DNA from: Euborellia annulipes
Lineage: Eukaryota; Arthropoda; Insecta; Dermaptera; Anisolabididae
NCBI GenBank assembly: GCA_023213315.1
Contig: JAKCPI010014212.1
Span: forward strand, 281,606 to 345,605
Direction of reading: 5' to 3'
Length of the DNA: 64,000 bases
Within the stretch, counting starts at the first letter, position 1, and every line of letters begins with the position of its first letter. The notes beneath the pieces are model-generated. The model had not been told where the DNA came from, did no database searches, and saw only the letters and a list, made by a program, of their open reading frames with translations. This document shows, piece after piece, positions 51,047-61,575 of this stretch. A program made the position numbers and the translations under genes.

Positions 51047-51673
51047 TTATTTAGAATACAATTCTACAATCAAGCTTTCATTGATTTCAGCAGGTAAATC
51101 AGCACGATCTGGTGCAGCTTTAAACGTACCTTCAAGCTTAGAATGATCAACATCGATCCAAGCTGGAATACCACGTTGTGCAGCCAACTCAATCGCGTTT
51201 TTAATACGCAATTGTTGTTTAGCACCTTCGTGAACCGCAATTACATCACCAGCTTTAACTTGAATAGATGCGATGTTTACACGACGACCATTCAAAGTAA
51301 TGCTACGGTGACTTACTAACTGACGAGCTTCTGCACGTGTAGAACCAAAACCCATGCGATAAACAACGTTATCAAGACGGCTTTCAAGCAATTTCAACAA
51401 GTTCTCACCTGTTGCGCCTTTAACACGAGCTGCTTCTTTATAGTAGTTACTAAATTGACGTTCTAACACACCGTAAATACGACGGACTTTTTGTTTTTCA
51501 CGTAATTGTAGTGAATACTCAGATTGCTTACCACCGCGTGCCTGACCATGTTGACCAGGTGCTTTGTTAGCTTTTTTAGTTTTGACGTCAAAAGGTTTAA
51601 CGCCAGATTTAAGTTGCAGGTCTGTCCCTTCGCGGCGAGAGAGTTTGCATTTTGGACCAATATAACGAGCCAT
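51047..51673 (-). CDS. rpsD: 30S ribosomal protein S4
   Basis: 208 residues, intact. Begins [20 protein letters not shown] and has the S4 RNA-binding fold ([27 protein letters not shown]). It nucleates 30S assembly at 16S h16-h18 and, in E. coli, represses the alpha operon by binding the leader before rpsM. Confidence 0.97.
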   Translation of the reverse strand: MARYIGPKCKLSRREGTDLQLKSGVKPFDVKTKKANKAPGQHGQARGGKQSEYSLQLREKQKVRRIYGVLERQFSNYYKEAARVKGATGENLLKLLESRLDNVVYRMGFGSTRAEARQLVSHRSITLNGRRVNIASIQVKAGDVIAVHEGAKQQLRIKNAIELAAQRGIPAWIDVDHSKLEGTFKAAPDRADLPAEINESLIVELYSK

Positions 51674-51685
51674 GAATGTTTCTCC

Positions 51686-52072
51686 TTACACGCGACGTTT
51701 TTTAGGTGGACGGCAACCGTTGTGAGGAATTGGCGTCACATCGGTAATGCTGTTAATTTTATAACCCACTGCGCCTAATGCACGAACCGCAGACTCACGA
51801 CCTGGACCAGGACCTTTTACAAGGACATCCAGATTTTTCAAACCGTAATCTAAAGCTGCTTTACCAGCAACTTCAGCAGCTACCTGAGCAGCAAACGGAG
51901 TTGATTTACGTGAACCACGGAAGCCTTGTCCACCAGAGGTGGCCCAAGCCAATGCATTACCTTGACGATCAGTAATCGTAACAATGGTGTTATTAAAAGA
52001 CGCGTGAATGTGTGCAACACCTTCAGAGACGGTACGGGTGACCTTCTTGCGTGTGCGAGTATCTTTAGCCAT
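51686..52072 (-). CDS. rpsK: 30S ribosomal protein S11
   Basis: 128 residues with [22 protein letters not shown], then [15 protein letters not shown] and the C-terminal [18 protein letters not shown], all diagnostic of S11 in the platform of the 30S subunit. Intact. Confidence 0.97.
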
Positions 52073-52091
52073 CTTTTAGCTTCCAGAAATC

Positions 52092-52448
52092 TTACTTTTT
52101 AATCGGTTTGCGCGGACCTTTACGGGTACGTGCGTTAGTTTTGGTGCGTTGACCACGGACAGGCAAGCTGCGACGATGGCGAAGGCCGCGATAGCAACCC
52201 AAATCCATTAAACGTTTAATGTTCATGGAAATTTCGCGACGTAAGTCACCTTCGGTAGGAACCTTAGCAACTTCTGCACGAATCGCATCAAGCTGAGCAT
52301 CGTCCAACTCACGGATCTTAGTAGTCTCAGTAATACCAACTGCAGCTAAGATATTCTTAGCAGTATGGCGACCGACACCAAAGATGTAAGTGAGGGAGAT
52401 AACAGCATGCTTGTTATCCGGAATGTTTACACCGGCAATACGAGCCAT
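52092..52448 (-). CDS. rpsM: 30S ribosomal protein S13
   Basis: 118 residues, [20 protein letters not shown] to [20 protein letters not shown]. First gene of the alpha operon proper, 105 bases after rpmJ. The leader contains a GC-rich hairpin (52483-52508). Intact. Confidence 0.97.
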   Translation of the reverse strand: MARIAGVNIPDNKHAVISLTYIFGVGRHTAKNILAAVGITETTKIRELDDAQLDAIRAEVAKVPTEGDLRREISMNIKRLMDLGCYRGLRHRRSLPVRGQRTKTNARTRKGPRKPIKK

Positions 52449-52482
52449 TCACTTTCTCCAAAAAGGCAGTAGAGATAATCAA

Positions 52483-52508
52483 CCGCCCCACAAAATCTTG
52501 AGGGGCGG
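52483..52508 (-). promoter_or_regulatory. Candidate alpha-operon leader hairpin
   Basis: CCGCCCC, 12 bases, GGGGCGG, a perfect 7-base GC stem ending 34 bases before the rpsM start. There is no U run, so it is unlikely to be a terminator. In E. coli the S4-binding pseudoknot that controls the alpha operon occupies this place. Confidence 0.5.
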
Positions 52509-52553
52509 ATATTAACCCAATTCGCCTACTGAAATCAACAGGTCTTGATTAGA

Positions 52554-52670
52554 TTAACCTTGACGCTGCTTATGACGAGGTTCTGCGCTACAAATTACGC
52601 GAATAACCCCATTACGACGGATAACTTTACAGCTACCACAAATTTTCTTTACAGAAGCTTGTACTTTCAT
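52554..52670 (-). CDS. rpmJ: 50S ribosomal protein L36
   Basis: 38 residues, [20 protein letters not shown] to EPRHKQRQG. It keeps the zinc ligands C11, C14, C27 and H33, so it is the zinc-binding form. It sits between secY and rpsM, at the end of the spc operon. Shorter than most gene callers' limit. Confidence 0.96.
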
Positions 52671-52690
52671 GATGAAACCTCTAAGTGCGC

Positions 52691-54050
52691 TTATCCCTTA
52701 GGATGAGCAGTCGTTTTTCTCATTAATGTTTGATTATCATATTGATGAGATGTTAAGTGCGCTTGTAGCTGAGCCATAAAGTCCATAACAACGACAACTA
52801 CGATTAGTAATGATGTACCACCCAAAGAGAATGGGATCCCAAAAGAACTTTGTAGAATCATTGGCATTAAACAAATGACCGTAATATAAATCGCACCAAT
52901 AAACGTCAAACGATTAAGAATATGATCTAAGTAACGAGCAGTTTGCTCACCTGGGCGAATACCAGGCACATAAGCTCCGCTGCGTTTTAGATTTTCTGAT
53001 ACTTCCTTAGGGCTAAATACTAAAGCCGTATAAAAGTAACAGAAAAAGATAATTAACGCACCAAAGAGCACCAAATACAAAGGCTGTCCAGGCGACAATA
53101 CTAAAGCTAAATCTTGTAAGCTACGCTTAATTAATCCAGCATTTGCATCTGCGCTTCCTACCCATTGACCAAGACTCGCTGGGAACAAGAGTAAAGAACT
53201 TGCAAAAATCGCAGGAATCACACCAGCCATATTAATTTTCAATGGCAAATGCGTCTGCTGTGCTGTAAATATACGACGACCTTGTTGCTTTTGTGCATAG
53301 TTTACTGGAATACGACGTTGTGCTTTTTCAATAAACACAATGGCAGCCAACACACCCTAAAGACAAAATACCAAAGATCACAAGACCAATTAAGCTTGTC
53401 TGACCATTATCTACTGATGAAACTGATTGCATAATTAAGTTAGGCAAACCAGAAACAATACCAGCAAAAATAATCATTGAGATACCGTTACCAATACCTC
53501 TTTCAGTGATTTGTTCACCTAGCCACATTAAGAACATAGTTCCAGCGACAAGTGATGTAACTGCTGGTATATAAAACTCAAGACCAACTGACAGAGTAAT
53601 ACCCTGACCAATCAAACCTGCGCACATACCAACTGCCTGAACCACTGCAAGCAATAATGTACCCTGACGCGTATATTGATTAATTTTACGCTTACCTTGC
53701 TCACCTTCCTTTTTCAAGGCTTCTAGTGAAGGAATTACCGTAGACATTAACTGCACAATAATTGATGCAGAAATGTAAGGCATAATCCCTAAAGCAAGAA
53801 TAGACATTCGCTCTAAAGCACCGCCAGAAAACATATTGAATAGCCCAAGAATAGTTCCTTGGTTCGCTTGAAATAAATTTTCTAACGCAGCATTATTAAT
53901 GCCTGGTACTGGAATATGCGCTCCTAGTCGAAAGACCAGCAATGCACCGATTAGAAAACTCATCCGGCGAATAATTTCACGATATTTCACGTGAAATGGC
54001 TGACCTTTCATCATGTTGACATGACCTGAAGAACTAGGAGACATAGACAC
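52691..54050 (-). CDS. secY: Protein translocase subunit SecY (frameshifted)
   Basis: The ten-helix channel of the Sec translocase. The first piece runs from the N-terminal cytosolic part ([20 protein letters not shown]) through [20 protein letters not shown] and the [20 protein letters not shown] segment. The second has [19 protein letters not shown] and the [19 protein letters not shown] loop. They meet at CCC (53355-53357), where one surplus G on the coding strand changes [14 protein letters not shown]; joined length is about 452 residues, normal. SecY is essential, so the break should be sequence error. Confidence 0.95.
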
Positions 54051-54056
54051 TCGAGA

Positions 54057-54497
54057 TTACTCCTCGACTTTGCCGCCAGCTGCTTCAATCGCAGCTTTAG
54101 CGCCTTTAGTCAATGCAACACCTTGAACAGTGAATGCACGAGTGATTTCACCAGAAAGTACGATACGAGCACGAATTTGGTCACGACGAACAACATTCGC
54201 AGCTTTCAAAGTTTCTAGGCTAACGATGTCGCCTTCCACTTTGTTTAACTCAGATAAACGTACTTCAGCAGTTTTTAAAGCGATTTGGCTAGTGAAACCG
54301 AATTTAGGTAAACGACGATAAATCGCTGTTTGACCGCCTTCAAAGCCTGGACGAACGCCACCACTTTTACGTGATTTTTGACCTTTGACACCACGGCCAC
54401 CGGTCTTACCAACGCCAGAACCGATACCACGGCCTAAACGAAGGTTTTCACGTTTTGCACCTTCTGCAGGCGCAAGCTCATTTAAACGCAGAGTCAT
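54057..54497 (-). CDS. rplO: 50S ribosomal protein L15
   Basis: 146 residues. The Gly-rich N-terminal extension [20 protein letters not shown] binds 23S rRNA, and [20 protein letters not shown] follows. Intact, between rpmD and secY in the spc operon. Confidence 0.97.
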   Translation of the reverse strand: MTLRLNELAPAEGAKRENLRLGRGIGSGVGKTGGRGVKGQKSRKSGGVRPGFEGGQTAIYRRLPKFGFTSQIALKTAEVRLSELNKVEGDIVSLETLKAANVVRRDQIRARIVLSGEITRAFTVQGVALTKGAKAAIEAAGGKVEE

Positions 54498-54500
54498 GGC

Positions 54501-54677
54501 TTATTCCTCTACACTAACCATATAGTAGACTTTGTTGACCATACCGCGGTTAGAAGGCGTATCTTGCACTTCTACAGTATGACCAATACGACGCAGACCT
54601 AAACCTTGTAAGCAAAGCTTGTGATTTTTCAAGCGATGTGAAGAAGATTTAGTCTGGGTAACTTTAATCGTTTTCAT
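54501..54677 (-). CDS. rpmD: 50S ribosomal protein L30
   Basis: 58 residues, [20 protein letters not shown], then [20 protein letters not shown] and [16 protein letters not shown], the bacterial L30 pattern. It lies between rpsE (6 bases upstream) and rplO (3 bases downstream). Intact. Confidence 0.96.
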   Translation of the reverse strand: MKTIKVTQTKSSSHRLKNHKLCLQGLGLRRIGHTVEVQDTPSNRGMVNKVYYMVSVEE

Positions 54678-54683
54678 GATTGA

Positions 54684-55181
54684 TTACCCTTGAATTTCTG
54701 CTACTGATTTACCACGTTTCGCAGCGACTTTCTCAGGAGAAGTCATATCACGCAAACCTTTGAAAGTTGCGTTTACTACGTTTGCAGCATTAGTAGAACC
54801 ATAACATTTAGCAAGTACGTTATGCACGCCTGCAGCTTCTAGAACGGCACGCATTGCGCCACCAGCGATTACACCAGTACCTTCAGAAGCAGGTTGCATG
54901 TATACACGGCTTGCACCATGACGAGCATTCACAGGGTGTTGTAAAGTAGTACCTGCAAGGTCTACAGTAATCATGTTGCGACGAGCAGCTTCAAGTGCTT
55001 TAGAAATAGCAGCTGGAACTTCACGTGCTTTACCACGACCAAAACCAACACGACCATTACCATCACCCACAACAGTTAATGCTGTGAAAGAGAAGATACG
55101 ACCACCCTTAACAACTTTGGCTACACGATCAACGGCAACCAGCTTTTCAACAAGACCTTCGTTTTGTTCAACTTTAGCCAT
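54684..55181 (-). CDS. rpsE: 30S ribosomal protein S5
   Basis: 165 residues with [40 protein letters not shown] and [20 protein letters not shown]. Helps decoding fidelity near 16S h18/h34. The RimJ-like acetyltransferase at 1405 is a relative of the enzyme that acetylates S5. Intact. Confidence 0.97.
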   Translation of the reverse strand: MAKVEQNEGLVEKLVAVDRVAKVVKGGRIFSFTALTVVGDGNGRVGFGRGKAREVPAAISKALEAARRNMITVDLAGTTLQHPVNARHGASRVYMQPASEGTGVIAGGAMRAVLEAAGVHNVLAKCYGSTNAANVVNATFKGLRDMTSPEKVAAKRGKSVAEIQG

Positions 55182-55183
55182 GA

Positions 55184-55535
55184 TTAGAACTCCAAGCCGT
55201 TTTCACGAGCAGCATCAGCCAAGGCTTTGATACGACCATGATATTTAAAACCAGAACGGTCAAATGCAACTTTAGTTACACCAGCTGCTTTCGCGCGCTC
55301 TGCGATTAAAGTGCCTACTTTAGTAGCCGCATCTACATTACCTGTAGTACCGCTACGTAAAGATGCATCCAAAGTTGAAGCTTGCGCTAAAACTTTGCCA
55401 CCATCTGCTGAAATAACTTGAGCATAGATGTGACGCGGAGTGCGGTTTTACACACAAACGAGTCGCACCCAATGCACGGATGTGCAAGCGTGTGCTTTTC
55501 GCACGACGCAAACGGGTTTGTTTCTTTTCGTTCAT
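55184..55535 (-). CDS. rplR: 50S ribosomal protein L18 (frameshifted)
   Basis: The N-terminal part is [20 protein letters not shown] and ALGATRLCV; after a frame change it continues [27 protein letters not shown] and ends [12 protein letters not shown]. The break is at a four-T run (55446-55449) with one surplus base. Restored length is 116 residues, normal for L18, which binds 5S rRNA. An essential single-copy gene, so the break is almost certainly error. Confidence 0.95.
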
Positions 55536-55549
55536 AAGAACCTCGCGCC

Positions 55550-56083
55550 TTATTTCTTCTTAGCTTCTTTACGAAGAATGACTTCATCCGAATAACGAAC
55601 ACCTTTACCTTTATATGGTTCAGGAGAACGATACGCACGGATTTCTGCCGCTACTTGACCTAACAACTGCTTGTTTGCTGATTTCAAAATGATTTCAGTT
55701 GCAGTTGGAGTTTCCGCTGTTACACTTTCAGGTAAAGCGTAGTCAATTGGGTGTGAAAAACCAAGGTTAAGGTTTACAACACTACCCTTAACCGCAGCTT
55801 TATAACCAACACCAACTAGCTGCAACTTACGTTCGAAGCCTTCGCTAACCCCTTTTACAAGGTTATTCAATACAGCGCGAGCAGTACCAGCTTGCATCCA
55901 AGCATCTTTCGATTCTTTAACTGGAGCAAGTTGAAGTTTACCTTCTTCCTGTTTTAGCTCGACCAGCGCATGCAGGTTGAAAGACAACGTACCTTTGCTG
56001 CCTTTCACTTCGACCTGCCGGCCGTTCTGAGTAACTGTTACACCATTCGGTACAGTTACTGGGGCTTTAGCCACACGAGACAT
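55550..56083 (-). CDS. rplF: 50S ribosomal protein L6
   Basis: 177 residues, [20 protein letters not shown] to the [20 protein letters not shown] signature at the C-terminus. Two tandem L6 folds bind near the sarcin-ricin loop. Intact. Confidence 0.97.
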   Translation of the reverse strand: MSRVAKAPVTVPNGVTVTQNGRQVEVKGSKGTLSFNLHALVELKQEEGKLQLAPVKESKDAWMQAGTARAVLNNLVKGVSEGFERKLQLVGVGYKAAVKGSVVNLNLGFSHPIDYALPESVTAETPTATEIILKSANKQLLGQVAAEIRAYRSPEPYKGKGVRYSDEVILRKEAKKK

Positions 56084-56096
56084 GAGGAATCACCTA

Positions 56097-56492
56097 TTAA
56101 GAAACAAAAGCAATAACTTCACCACCAACGCCTGCAGCACGTGCAGCGCGATCAGTCATGATGCCTTTGCTTGTAGAAACAATTGCAATACCTAAACCTT
56201 GCTTAACGCTTGGAAGTTTATCTTTACCACGGTATTGGCGAAGACCTGGACGGCTTACGCGCTTAACCACTTCGATAACTGGTTTGCCTTCGAAATATTT
56301 TAAAGTAATTGTCAAAGTAGATTTTGTCTCTTCTTGAGCAACTTCTACATTTGAAATATAACCTTCTTGTTGAAGAACGTTTGCAATTGCAACTTTCAAC
56401 TTAGAAGAAGGCATAGAAACGGTTTGTTTCTTAGCCATTTGTGCGTTACGAACACGTGTTAGCATGTCGGCAACGGTATCTTGCATACTCAT
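56097..56492 (-). CDS. rpsH: 30S ribosomal protein S8
   Basis: 131 residues, [20 protein letters not shown] to [20 protein letters not shown]. In E. coli S8 binds 16S rRNA and represses the spc operon at the rplE site. Intact. Confidence 0.97.
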   Translation of the reverse strand: MSMQDTVADMLTRVRNAQMAKKQTVSMPSSKLKVAIANVLQQEGYISNVEVAQEETKSTLTITLKYFEGKPVIEVVKRVSRPGLRQYRGKDKLPSVKQGLGIAIVSTSKGIMTDRAARAAGVGGEVIAFVS

Positions 56493-56503
56493 TTAGTCGC
56501 TCC

Positions 56504-56809
56504 TTACCAGCTTGCCTTAACAACGCCTGGTACATCACCCTGCATTACTGTGTCACGTAATTTGTTACGGCTTAAACCGAACTTACGGAAGTAACCATGA
56601 GGACGACCAGTTAAACCACAACGGTTACGAAGACGCACCGGAGATGCATTACGTGGCAATGCCTGTAACTTTAACGTCGCTTCGAAACGCTCTTCTTCAC
56701 TTGCATTTACGTTTGCAATAGTAGCTTTTAATTCAGCACGTTTTGCAGCGTATTTAGCAACTGTTTTTTCGCGTTTCAATTCGCGATTAATCATACCTTT
56801 CTTAGCCAT
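56504..56809 (-). CDS. rpsN: 30S ribosomal protein S14
   Basis: 101 residues, the long zinc-free (C-minus) form: [20 protein letters not shown], with no CxxC pairs. Intact, between rplE and rpsH. Confidence 0.97.
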   Translation of the reverse strand: MAKKGMINRELKREKTVAKYAAKRAELKATIANVNASEEERFEATLKLQALPRNASPVRLRNRCGLTGRPHGYFRKFGLSRNKLRDTVMQGDVPGVVKASW

Positions 56810-56818
56810 ATCGACCTC

Positions 56819-57355
56819 TTATTTGAACGGGAAGCCGAATGCACGCATAAGCGCACGGCCTTCGTCATCGGTGCGAGCAGTCGTAGTAATAGTAATATCC
56901 ATACCACGAATACGATCAATCTTATCGAAATCGATTTCAGGGAAAACGATTTGCTCTTTCAAACCCATTGAGTAGTTACCACGACCATCAAATGATTTCG
57001 AAGAGAAACCACGGAAGTCACGGATACGAGGGATTGCGATTGAGATCAAACGATCCAAGAATTCGTACATTTGGTCGCCACGTAAAGTAACTTTACAACC
57101 AATCGGCCACCCATCACGGATTTTAAAACCTGCGATAGATTTACGAGCAAGTGTAACTACTGGTTTTTGACCAGCAATTAACTGCATGTCGACTACAGCA
57201 CCATCTAATAATTTCTTATCAGTTGCAGCTGCGCCTACACCCATGTTTAGGGTGATTTTTGTGATGCGTGGAATTTCCATCACGTTCTTAACGCTAAGTT
57301 CTTCTTTTAACTTGGCTTTAAGTTCATCATTGTAACGTGCTTTAAGTCTGGCCAT
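56819..57355 (-). CDS. rplE: 50S ribosomal protein L5
   Basis: 178 residues with [40 protein letters not shown] and [20 protein letters not shown]. Binds 5S rRNA in the central protuberance. Intact. Confidence 0.97.
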   Translation of the reverse strand: MARLKARYNDELKAKLKEELSVKNVMEIPRITKITLNMGVGAAATDKKLLDGAVVDMQLIAGQKPVVTLARKSIAGFKIRDGWPIGCKVTLRGDQMYEFLDRLISIAIPRIRDFRGFSSKSFDGRGNYSMGLKEQIVFPEIDFDKIDRIRGMDITITTTARTDDEGRALMRAFGFPFK

Positions 57356-57370
57356 TGCCTTTTCAACCTA

Positions 57371-57688
57371 TTACTTCGCTACCGCCACTGATTCACCATT
57401 TGATTTATAAACGCGAGTTTTCACGCCATCAATCACTTGGTAACCAACACGGTCAGCCTTTTGGGTTGTAGCATTTAAAATTGCCACGTTTGAAATATGA
57501 AGCGAAGCTTCTTGAGTAACAATACCGCCTTCAGCGCCAGTTACACGATTCGGCTTTTGATGCTTCTTCACTAAGTTAAGGCCTTCAACCTTAACGCGGT
57601 CTTCAGAAACAGACAACACAGTACCCTGTTTGCCTTTTTCTTTACCTGCGATCACAATAACTTGATCGCCTTTTTTAATCTTAGCCAT
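57371..57688 (-). CDS. rplX: 50S ribosomal protein L24
   Basis: 105 residues with the KOW motif KIKKGDQVIVIAGKEKGKQG and GLNLVKKHQKPNRVTGAEGG. An assembly initiator for the 50S subunit. Intact, between rplN and rplE. Confidence 0.97.
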   Translation of the reverse strand: MAKIKKGDQVIVIAGKEKGKQGTVLSVSEDRVKVEGLNLVKKHQKPNRVTGAEGGIVTQEASLHISNVAILNATTQKADRVGYQVIDGVKTRVYKSNGESVAVAK

Positions 57689-57697
57689 GATTGCCTC

Positions 57698-58066
57698 TTA
57701 TAGAACTTCAGGAGCCAATGAAATGATTTTCATGAACTGTTCAGTACGAAGTTCACGAGTCACTGGTCCGAAGATACGAGTAGCAATCGGAGCTTTGTTG
57801 TTGTTCAGGATAACTGCAGCATTATCATCAAAACGGATCACAGAACCATCTGGACGACGAATGCCGAATTTAGTACGAACTACAACCGCATTCATCACGT
57901 CACCTTTTTTAACACGTGCGCGTGGGATTGCTTCTTTTACAGTAACTTTAATAATGTCGCCAACAGAAGCATAACGACGATGTGAACCACCAAGTACTTT
58001 AATACATTGTACGCGGCGAGCACCACTGTTGTCTGCTACGTCGAGCATAGTTTCGGTTTGAATCAT
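57698..58066 (-). CDS. rplN: 50S ribosomal protein L14
   Basis: 122 residues from the ATG at 58066, [20 protein letters not shown] to [14 protein letters not shown]. The frame is open to 58099, but family length fixes the start. First gene of the spc operon, after a 92-base gap with a hairpin. Confidence 0.97.
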
Positions 58067-58097
58067 TGCCCTACTCCAAAACCGAGCATCACCGGTC

Positions 58098-58143
58098 ACA
58101 ATTTCGAAAGGCTCAAAGAGTACTCGAAATTGTCCGATGATGC
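58098..58143 (-). promoter_or_regulatory. Hairpin at the S10/spc operon junction
   Basis: ACAATTTCGA (58098-58107) and TCGAAATTGT (58134-58143) are exact complements around a 26-base loop, in the 92-base gap between rpsQ and rplN. No U run follows on the minus strand. It could be an RNase processing site or a control structure for the spc genes. Confidence 0.5.
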
Positions 58144-58158
58144 AACAAGAACGTCGAA

Positions 58159-58416
58159 TTACTCAGCAGCTGCTTCAACTACTTCCACTAAAGTCCAAGC
58201 TTTAGTTTTAGAAATTGGGCGGCTTTCTTTAATGGTTACAACATCACCAATTTTAGCGACGTTATTCTCATCATGAGCGTGTAACTTAGTTGAACGGCGA
58301 ATTGACTTGCCATACAACGGGTGTTGAACGCGGCGTTCAATAAGAACAACAATAGATTTATCCATTTTGTCACTTACGACTTTGCCGGTTAACGTGCGGA
58401 CTGTTTTTTCACTCAT
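58159..58416 (-). CDS. rpsQ: 30S ribosomal protein S17
   Basis: 85 residues, [40 protein letters not shown] and [20 protein letters not shown]. Its start overlaps the rpmC stop by four bases (ATGA), indicating coupling. Last gene of the S10 operon. Intact. Confidence 0.97.
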
Positions 58417-58610
58417 TGTCCGTTCCCCTGTTTTTCGGTAAGGAGTGTCTTAATACGAGCAATTGTCTTACGAGCAACTTGCACTTCGTGCGATTTACCC
58501 AACTGACCAGTTGCTTTCGCCATACGAAGACGGAATTGGTTAAGCTGTTGCTCATCAAGCAAAGCTTTCAACTCTTCTACCGACTTTTCACGTAAATCTT
58601 TAGTTTTCAT
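58413..58610 (-). CDS. rpmC: 50S ribosomal protein L29
   Basis: 65 residues, [20 protein letters not shown], then [20 protein letters not shown] and [16 protein letters not shown]. Sits at the peptide exit tunnel. Its ATG shares one base with the rplP stop (TAATG). Intact. Confidence 0.97.
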
Positions 58611-59024
58611 TACATTACCGTCCGAGTCACGATAGTGGTTTTAAACGGAAGTTTAGCAGCAGCTAAAGCAAATGCTTCACGCGCTAATTCTTCGTTCACA
58701 CCTTCAATTTCGTACAGGATCTTGCCTGGTTGGATCTGGCAAACCCAGTATTCCACAGCTACCCTTACCTTTACCCATACGCACTTCAAGAGGCTTTTGA
58801 GTAATTGGCTTATCCGGGAATACGCGAATAAAGATTTTACCACCACGCTTAATACGGCGGCTAATAGTACGACGTGCAGCTTCAATCTGACGCGCAGTCA
58901 TACGACCACGTTCAGTTGCTTTAATTGCAATCGAACCAAATGATACTGTACTACCACGATGCGCTAGACCAGTATTACGGCCTTTGTGCACCTTACGGAA
59001 TTTGGTACGTTTAGGTTGCAACAT
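58610..59024 (-). CDS. rplP: 50S ribosomal protein L16 (frameshifted)
   Basis: The first 90 residues run [20 protein letters not shown] to RMGKGKGS, and the rest ([20 protein letters not shown] to [12 protein letters not shown]) is in another frame. The break is near 58757-58760, where one surplus base separates GGTAGC from GTGGAATAC. Restored length is 137 residues, normal for L16, which lines the A-site tRNA path. Essential, so sequence error is likely. Confidence 0.95.
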
Positions 59025-59027
59025 GGA

Positions 59028-59780
59028 TTATTCTCCCTTGTCAGCAGCACGGTCACCGCGACGACCACGACGCTCTTGACCTTCACCACGACCACGACCA
59101 CGTTTAGCTGGACGATCTTCAGCAGGAGCAGGGTTCATGACTTGTTTCATGCCACCTAAAATCTCACCACGGAAAATCCAAACTTTAACACCAATCGTAC
59201 CGTAAGTTGTTTCTGCACGCACAGTCGCATAGTCAATGTCTGCACGTAATGTATGCAAAGGTACACGACCTTCACGATACCATTCTGTACGAGCAATCTC
59301 TGCACCACCTAAACGGCCAGACACTTCAACTTTGATACCTTTAGCACCAGCACGCATAGTGTTTTGAACCGCACGCTTCATAGCACGACGGAACATTACA
59401 CGCTTTTCTAATTGAGAAGCAATTGCTTCAGCAACTAAACGCGCATCTAAGTCTGGGCGATCGATTTCATTGATACTTACTTGTGCAGGAACACCCATAA
59501 TGCTGGTAAGTTCGCGCTGTAATTTCTCAATATCTTCGCCTTTTTTACCGATTACGATACCAGGACGAGCTGTGCTAATTGTTACCTTAGCAGCGCCTGA
59601 TGGACGTTCGATAAGAATATTGCTGATCATCGCATTCTTAAGTTTTTTATTTAAAAACTCACGAACTTGAAGATCTTTAAGCAAATATTCAGCGTATTGT
59701 TTCGGACTCGCATACCAGTTAGCGTTATGACGTTTCACAACACCTAGGCGGATACCGATTGGATGAACCTTCTGACCCAT
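59028..59780 (-). CDS. rpsC: 30S ribosomal protein S3
   Basis: 250 residues. KH domain around [20 protein letters not shown], then [20 protein letters not shown] and [17 protein letters not shown]. An Arg/Gly-rich C-terminal tail of about 30 residues ([20 protein letters not shown]) extends past the E. coli length. Intact. Confidence 0.97.
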   Translation of the reverse strand: MGQKVHPIGIRLGVVKRHNANWYASPKQYAEYLLKDLQVREFLNKKLKNAMISNILIERPSGAAKVTISTARPGIVIGKKGEDIEKLQRELTSIMGVPAQVSINEIDRPDLDARLVAEAIASQLEKRVMFRRAMKRAVQNTMRAGAKGIKVEVSGRLGGAEIARTEWYREGRVPLHTLRADIDYATVRAETTYGTIGVKVWIFRGEILGGMKQVMNPAPAEDRPAKRGRGRGEGQERRGRRGDRAADKGE

Positions 59781-59781
59781 A

Positions 59782-60111
59782 TCAAACCCCTACCTTAACG
59801 GTGATGTGACAAGTACGCTTCGTAATACGATCTGCACGGCCTTTAGCACGTGGCATAATACGTTTAAGGCTAACGCCTTCATCAACGTAAATCGTAGAAA
59901 CTTTAAGGTCGTCAACATCTAAACTGTTATTGTGTTCAGCGTTTGCAATCGCAGATTCCAATGCTTTTTTCACTAAAACAGCAGCTTTTTTATTGCTGAA
60001 GTTTAAGATATTTAAAGCATGCGCAACAGATTTGCCGCGAATAAGGTCTGCAACCAAACGTGCTTTTTGTGCCGAGATAGCGGCACCGCGTAATTTAGCA
60101 GTTACTTCCAT
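59782..60111 (-). CDS. rplV: 50S ribosomal protein L22
   Basis: 109 residues, [20 protein letters not shown] to [11 protein letters not shown], with the tunnel-loop residues [11 protein letters not shown]. Of two adjacent ATGs the second (60111) is chosen, since AGGTG lies six bases before it; the first would leave only three. Stop and rpsC start are almost adjacent. Confidence 0.96.
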   Translation of the reverse strand: MEVTAKLRGAAISAQKARLVADLIRGKSVAHALNILNFSNKKAAVLVKKALESAIANAEHNNSLDVDDLKVSTIYVDEGVSLKRIMPRAKGRADRITKRTCHITVKVGV

Positions 60112-60123
60112 CATGAGCACCTA

Positions 60124-60400
60124 TTAACGTTTAGACTTCTTGTCAACACCGTGACCACGATAGGTACGAGTTGGCGCGAATTCACCGAGTTTATGACCAA
60201 CCATATGCTCAGTAACAATTACTGGAACGTGATTACGACCATTATGAACGGAAATTGTTAAACCAACAAAATCCGGGAGGATCATCGAACGACGAGACCA
60301 AGTTTTAATCGGCTTACGAGTTATTAGCCGCAACAGCCGCTTCAACCTTAGCGAACAAGTGCGCATCGACGAATGGGCCTTTTTTCAGAGAACGAGGCAT
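60124..60400 (-). CDS. rpsS: 30S ribosomal protein S19 (frameshifted)
   Basis: The N-terminus [20 protein letters not shown] is in one frame from the ATG at 60398-60400 and the rest ([20 protein letters not shown] to HGVDKKSKR) in another. The break is near 60318-60326 with one surplus base; the span of 277 bases is one more than 91 codons plus stop. Essential gene, so probably sequence error. Confidence 0.95.
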
Positions 60401-60403
60401 TAG

Positions 60404-61243
60404 TCAGATTCCTTTACTTGTAACGCGACGGTCGCGAATGATCATCTTAGTCGTACGCTTATTGGTACGTGTTTTGTACCCTTTAGCTTTTTGACCCCAT
60501 GGGCTTACAGGTTGAATACCTTTGTTACGCCCTTCACCACCACCATGTGGATGGTCAACTGGGTTCATCGCCATACCACGAACGGTAGGACGAACACCAC
60601 GCCAGCGTGCAGCACCAGCTTTACCCAAGTGAACGAAGGTTGCTTTCTTGAGTTAGATACTTCACCTAATCACAGCGCGACATTCAACATGAACTTTACG
60701 CATTTCGCCTGAACGAAGACGAACAATTGCGTAAGAACCGTCACGACCCAACAACTGAACAGAAGTACCAGCAGAACGCGCTAATTGTGCACCCTTGCCG
60801 ATTTTAAGTTCAACGTTATGAAGTGTAGAACCGATCGGCATATTACGAAGTGGTAAGCAGTTACCTGGACGAATTGGAGCATCGTTACCAGATTGTACTT
60901 TATCGCCAGCACGTAAGCCTTTAGGTGCAATAATATAACGACGTTCACCATCAGCATATTTCAACAAAGCAATATGTGCTGTACGGTTAGGATCGTATTC
61001 AATACGTTCAACTACAGCTGGGATGCCGTCTTTATTACGCTTGAAGTCAACGATACGGTAGTGTTGCTTATGACCACCACCAACGTGACGAGTTGTAATG
61101 TGACCGTTATTATTACGACCACCAGTACGTTTTTTAGCTTCAACCAACGGTGCATAAGGCGCGCCTTTGTGAAGATGATTATGAACCACCTTCTCTACAA
61201 AGCGACGTCCTGGAGACGTTGGCTTACATTTTTGAATTGGCAT
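60404..61243 (-). CDS. rplB: 50S ribosomal protein L2 (two frameshifts)
   Basis: The first 190 residues ([20 protein letters not shown] to [13 protein letters not shown]) and the last 74 ([20 protein letters not shown], then [20 protein letters not shown]) are canonical L2. The joining segment [15 protein letters not shown] crosses frames at about 60666-60670 (one surplus base) and about 60648-60652 (one missing). The peptidyl-transferase-associated His in [11 protein letters not shown] is intact. Restored length is about 275 residues, normal. Confidence 0.95.
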
Positions 61244-61254
61244 AATTTTCGTCC

Positions 61255-61575
61255 TTATTCCGCTGCGCTTTCAGCGGTATCGCCCAAGTCAGCCATTTCA
61301 ACATCTTGGCCGGCTTTCAGGGTGACGTATGCTTTTTTAACATCAGAACGACGTCCTAATGTTTTACCAAAGCGTTTAGTCTTACCTTTAGTGATAGTCG
61401 TGTTAACTTTAACAACTTCTACACCAAATAATTGCTCTACTGCTTTTTTGATTTCAAGTTTGTTTGCATCGATAGCAACTTTAAAAACTTGAACACCAGC
61501 AGTTTCGCCTAGAACTTGTGCTTTTTCTGAAAAAACAGGCCCTTTTAGGACTTGATAGATACGTTCGTTGTTCAT
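61255..61575 (-). CDS. rplW: 50S ribosomal protein L23
   Basis: 106 residues, [40 protein letters not shown] and [20 protein letters not shown]. The tunnel-exit protein that docks SRP and trigger factor. Start overlaps the rplD stop by four bases (ATGA). Intact. Confidence 0.97.
   Translation of the reverse strand: MNNERIYQVLKGPVFSEKAQVLGETAGVQVFKVAIDANKLEIKKAVEQLFGVEVVKVNTTITKGKTKRFGKTLGRRSDVKKAYVTLKAGQDVEMADLGDTAESAAE

Noticed and set aside
55387..55638. 83-codon minus-strand ORF at the rplF/rplR junction
   Set aside because: It is an out-of-frame shadow across the end of rplF and the start of rplR.
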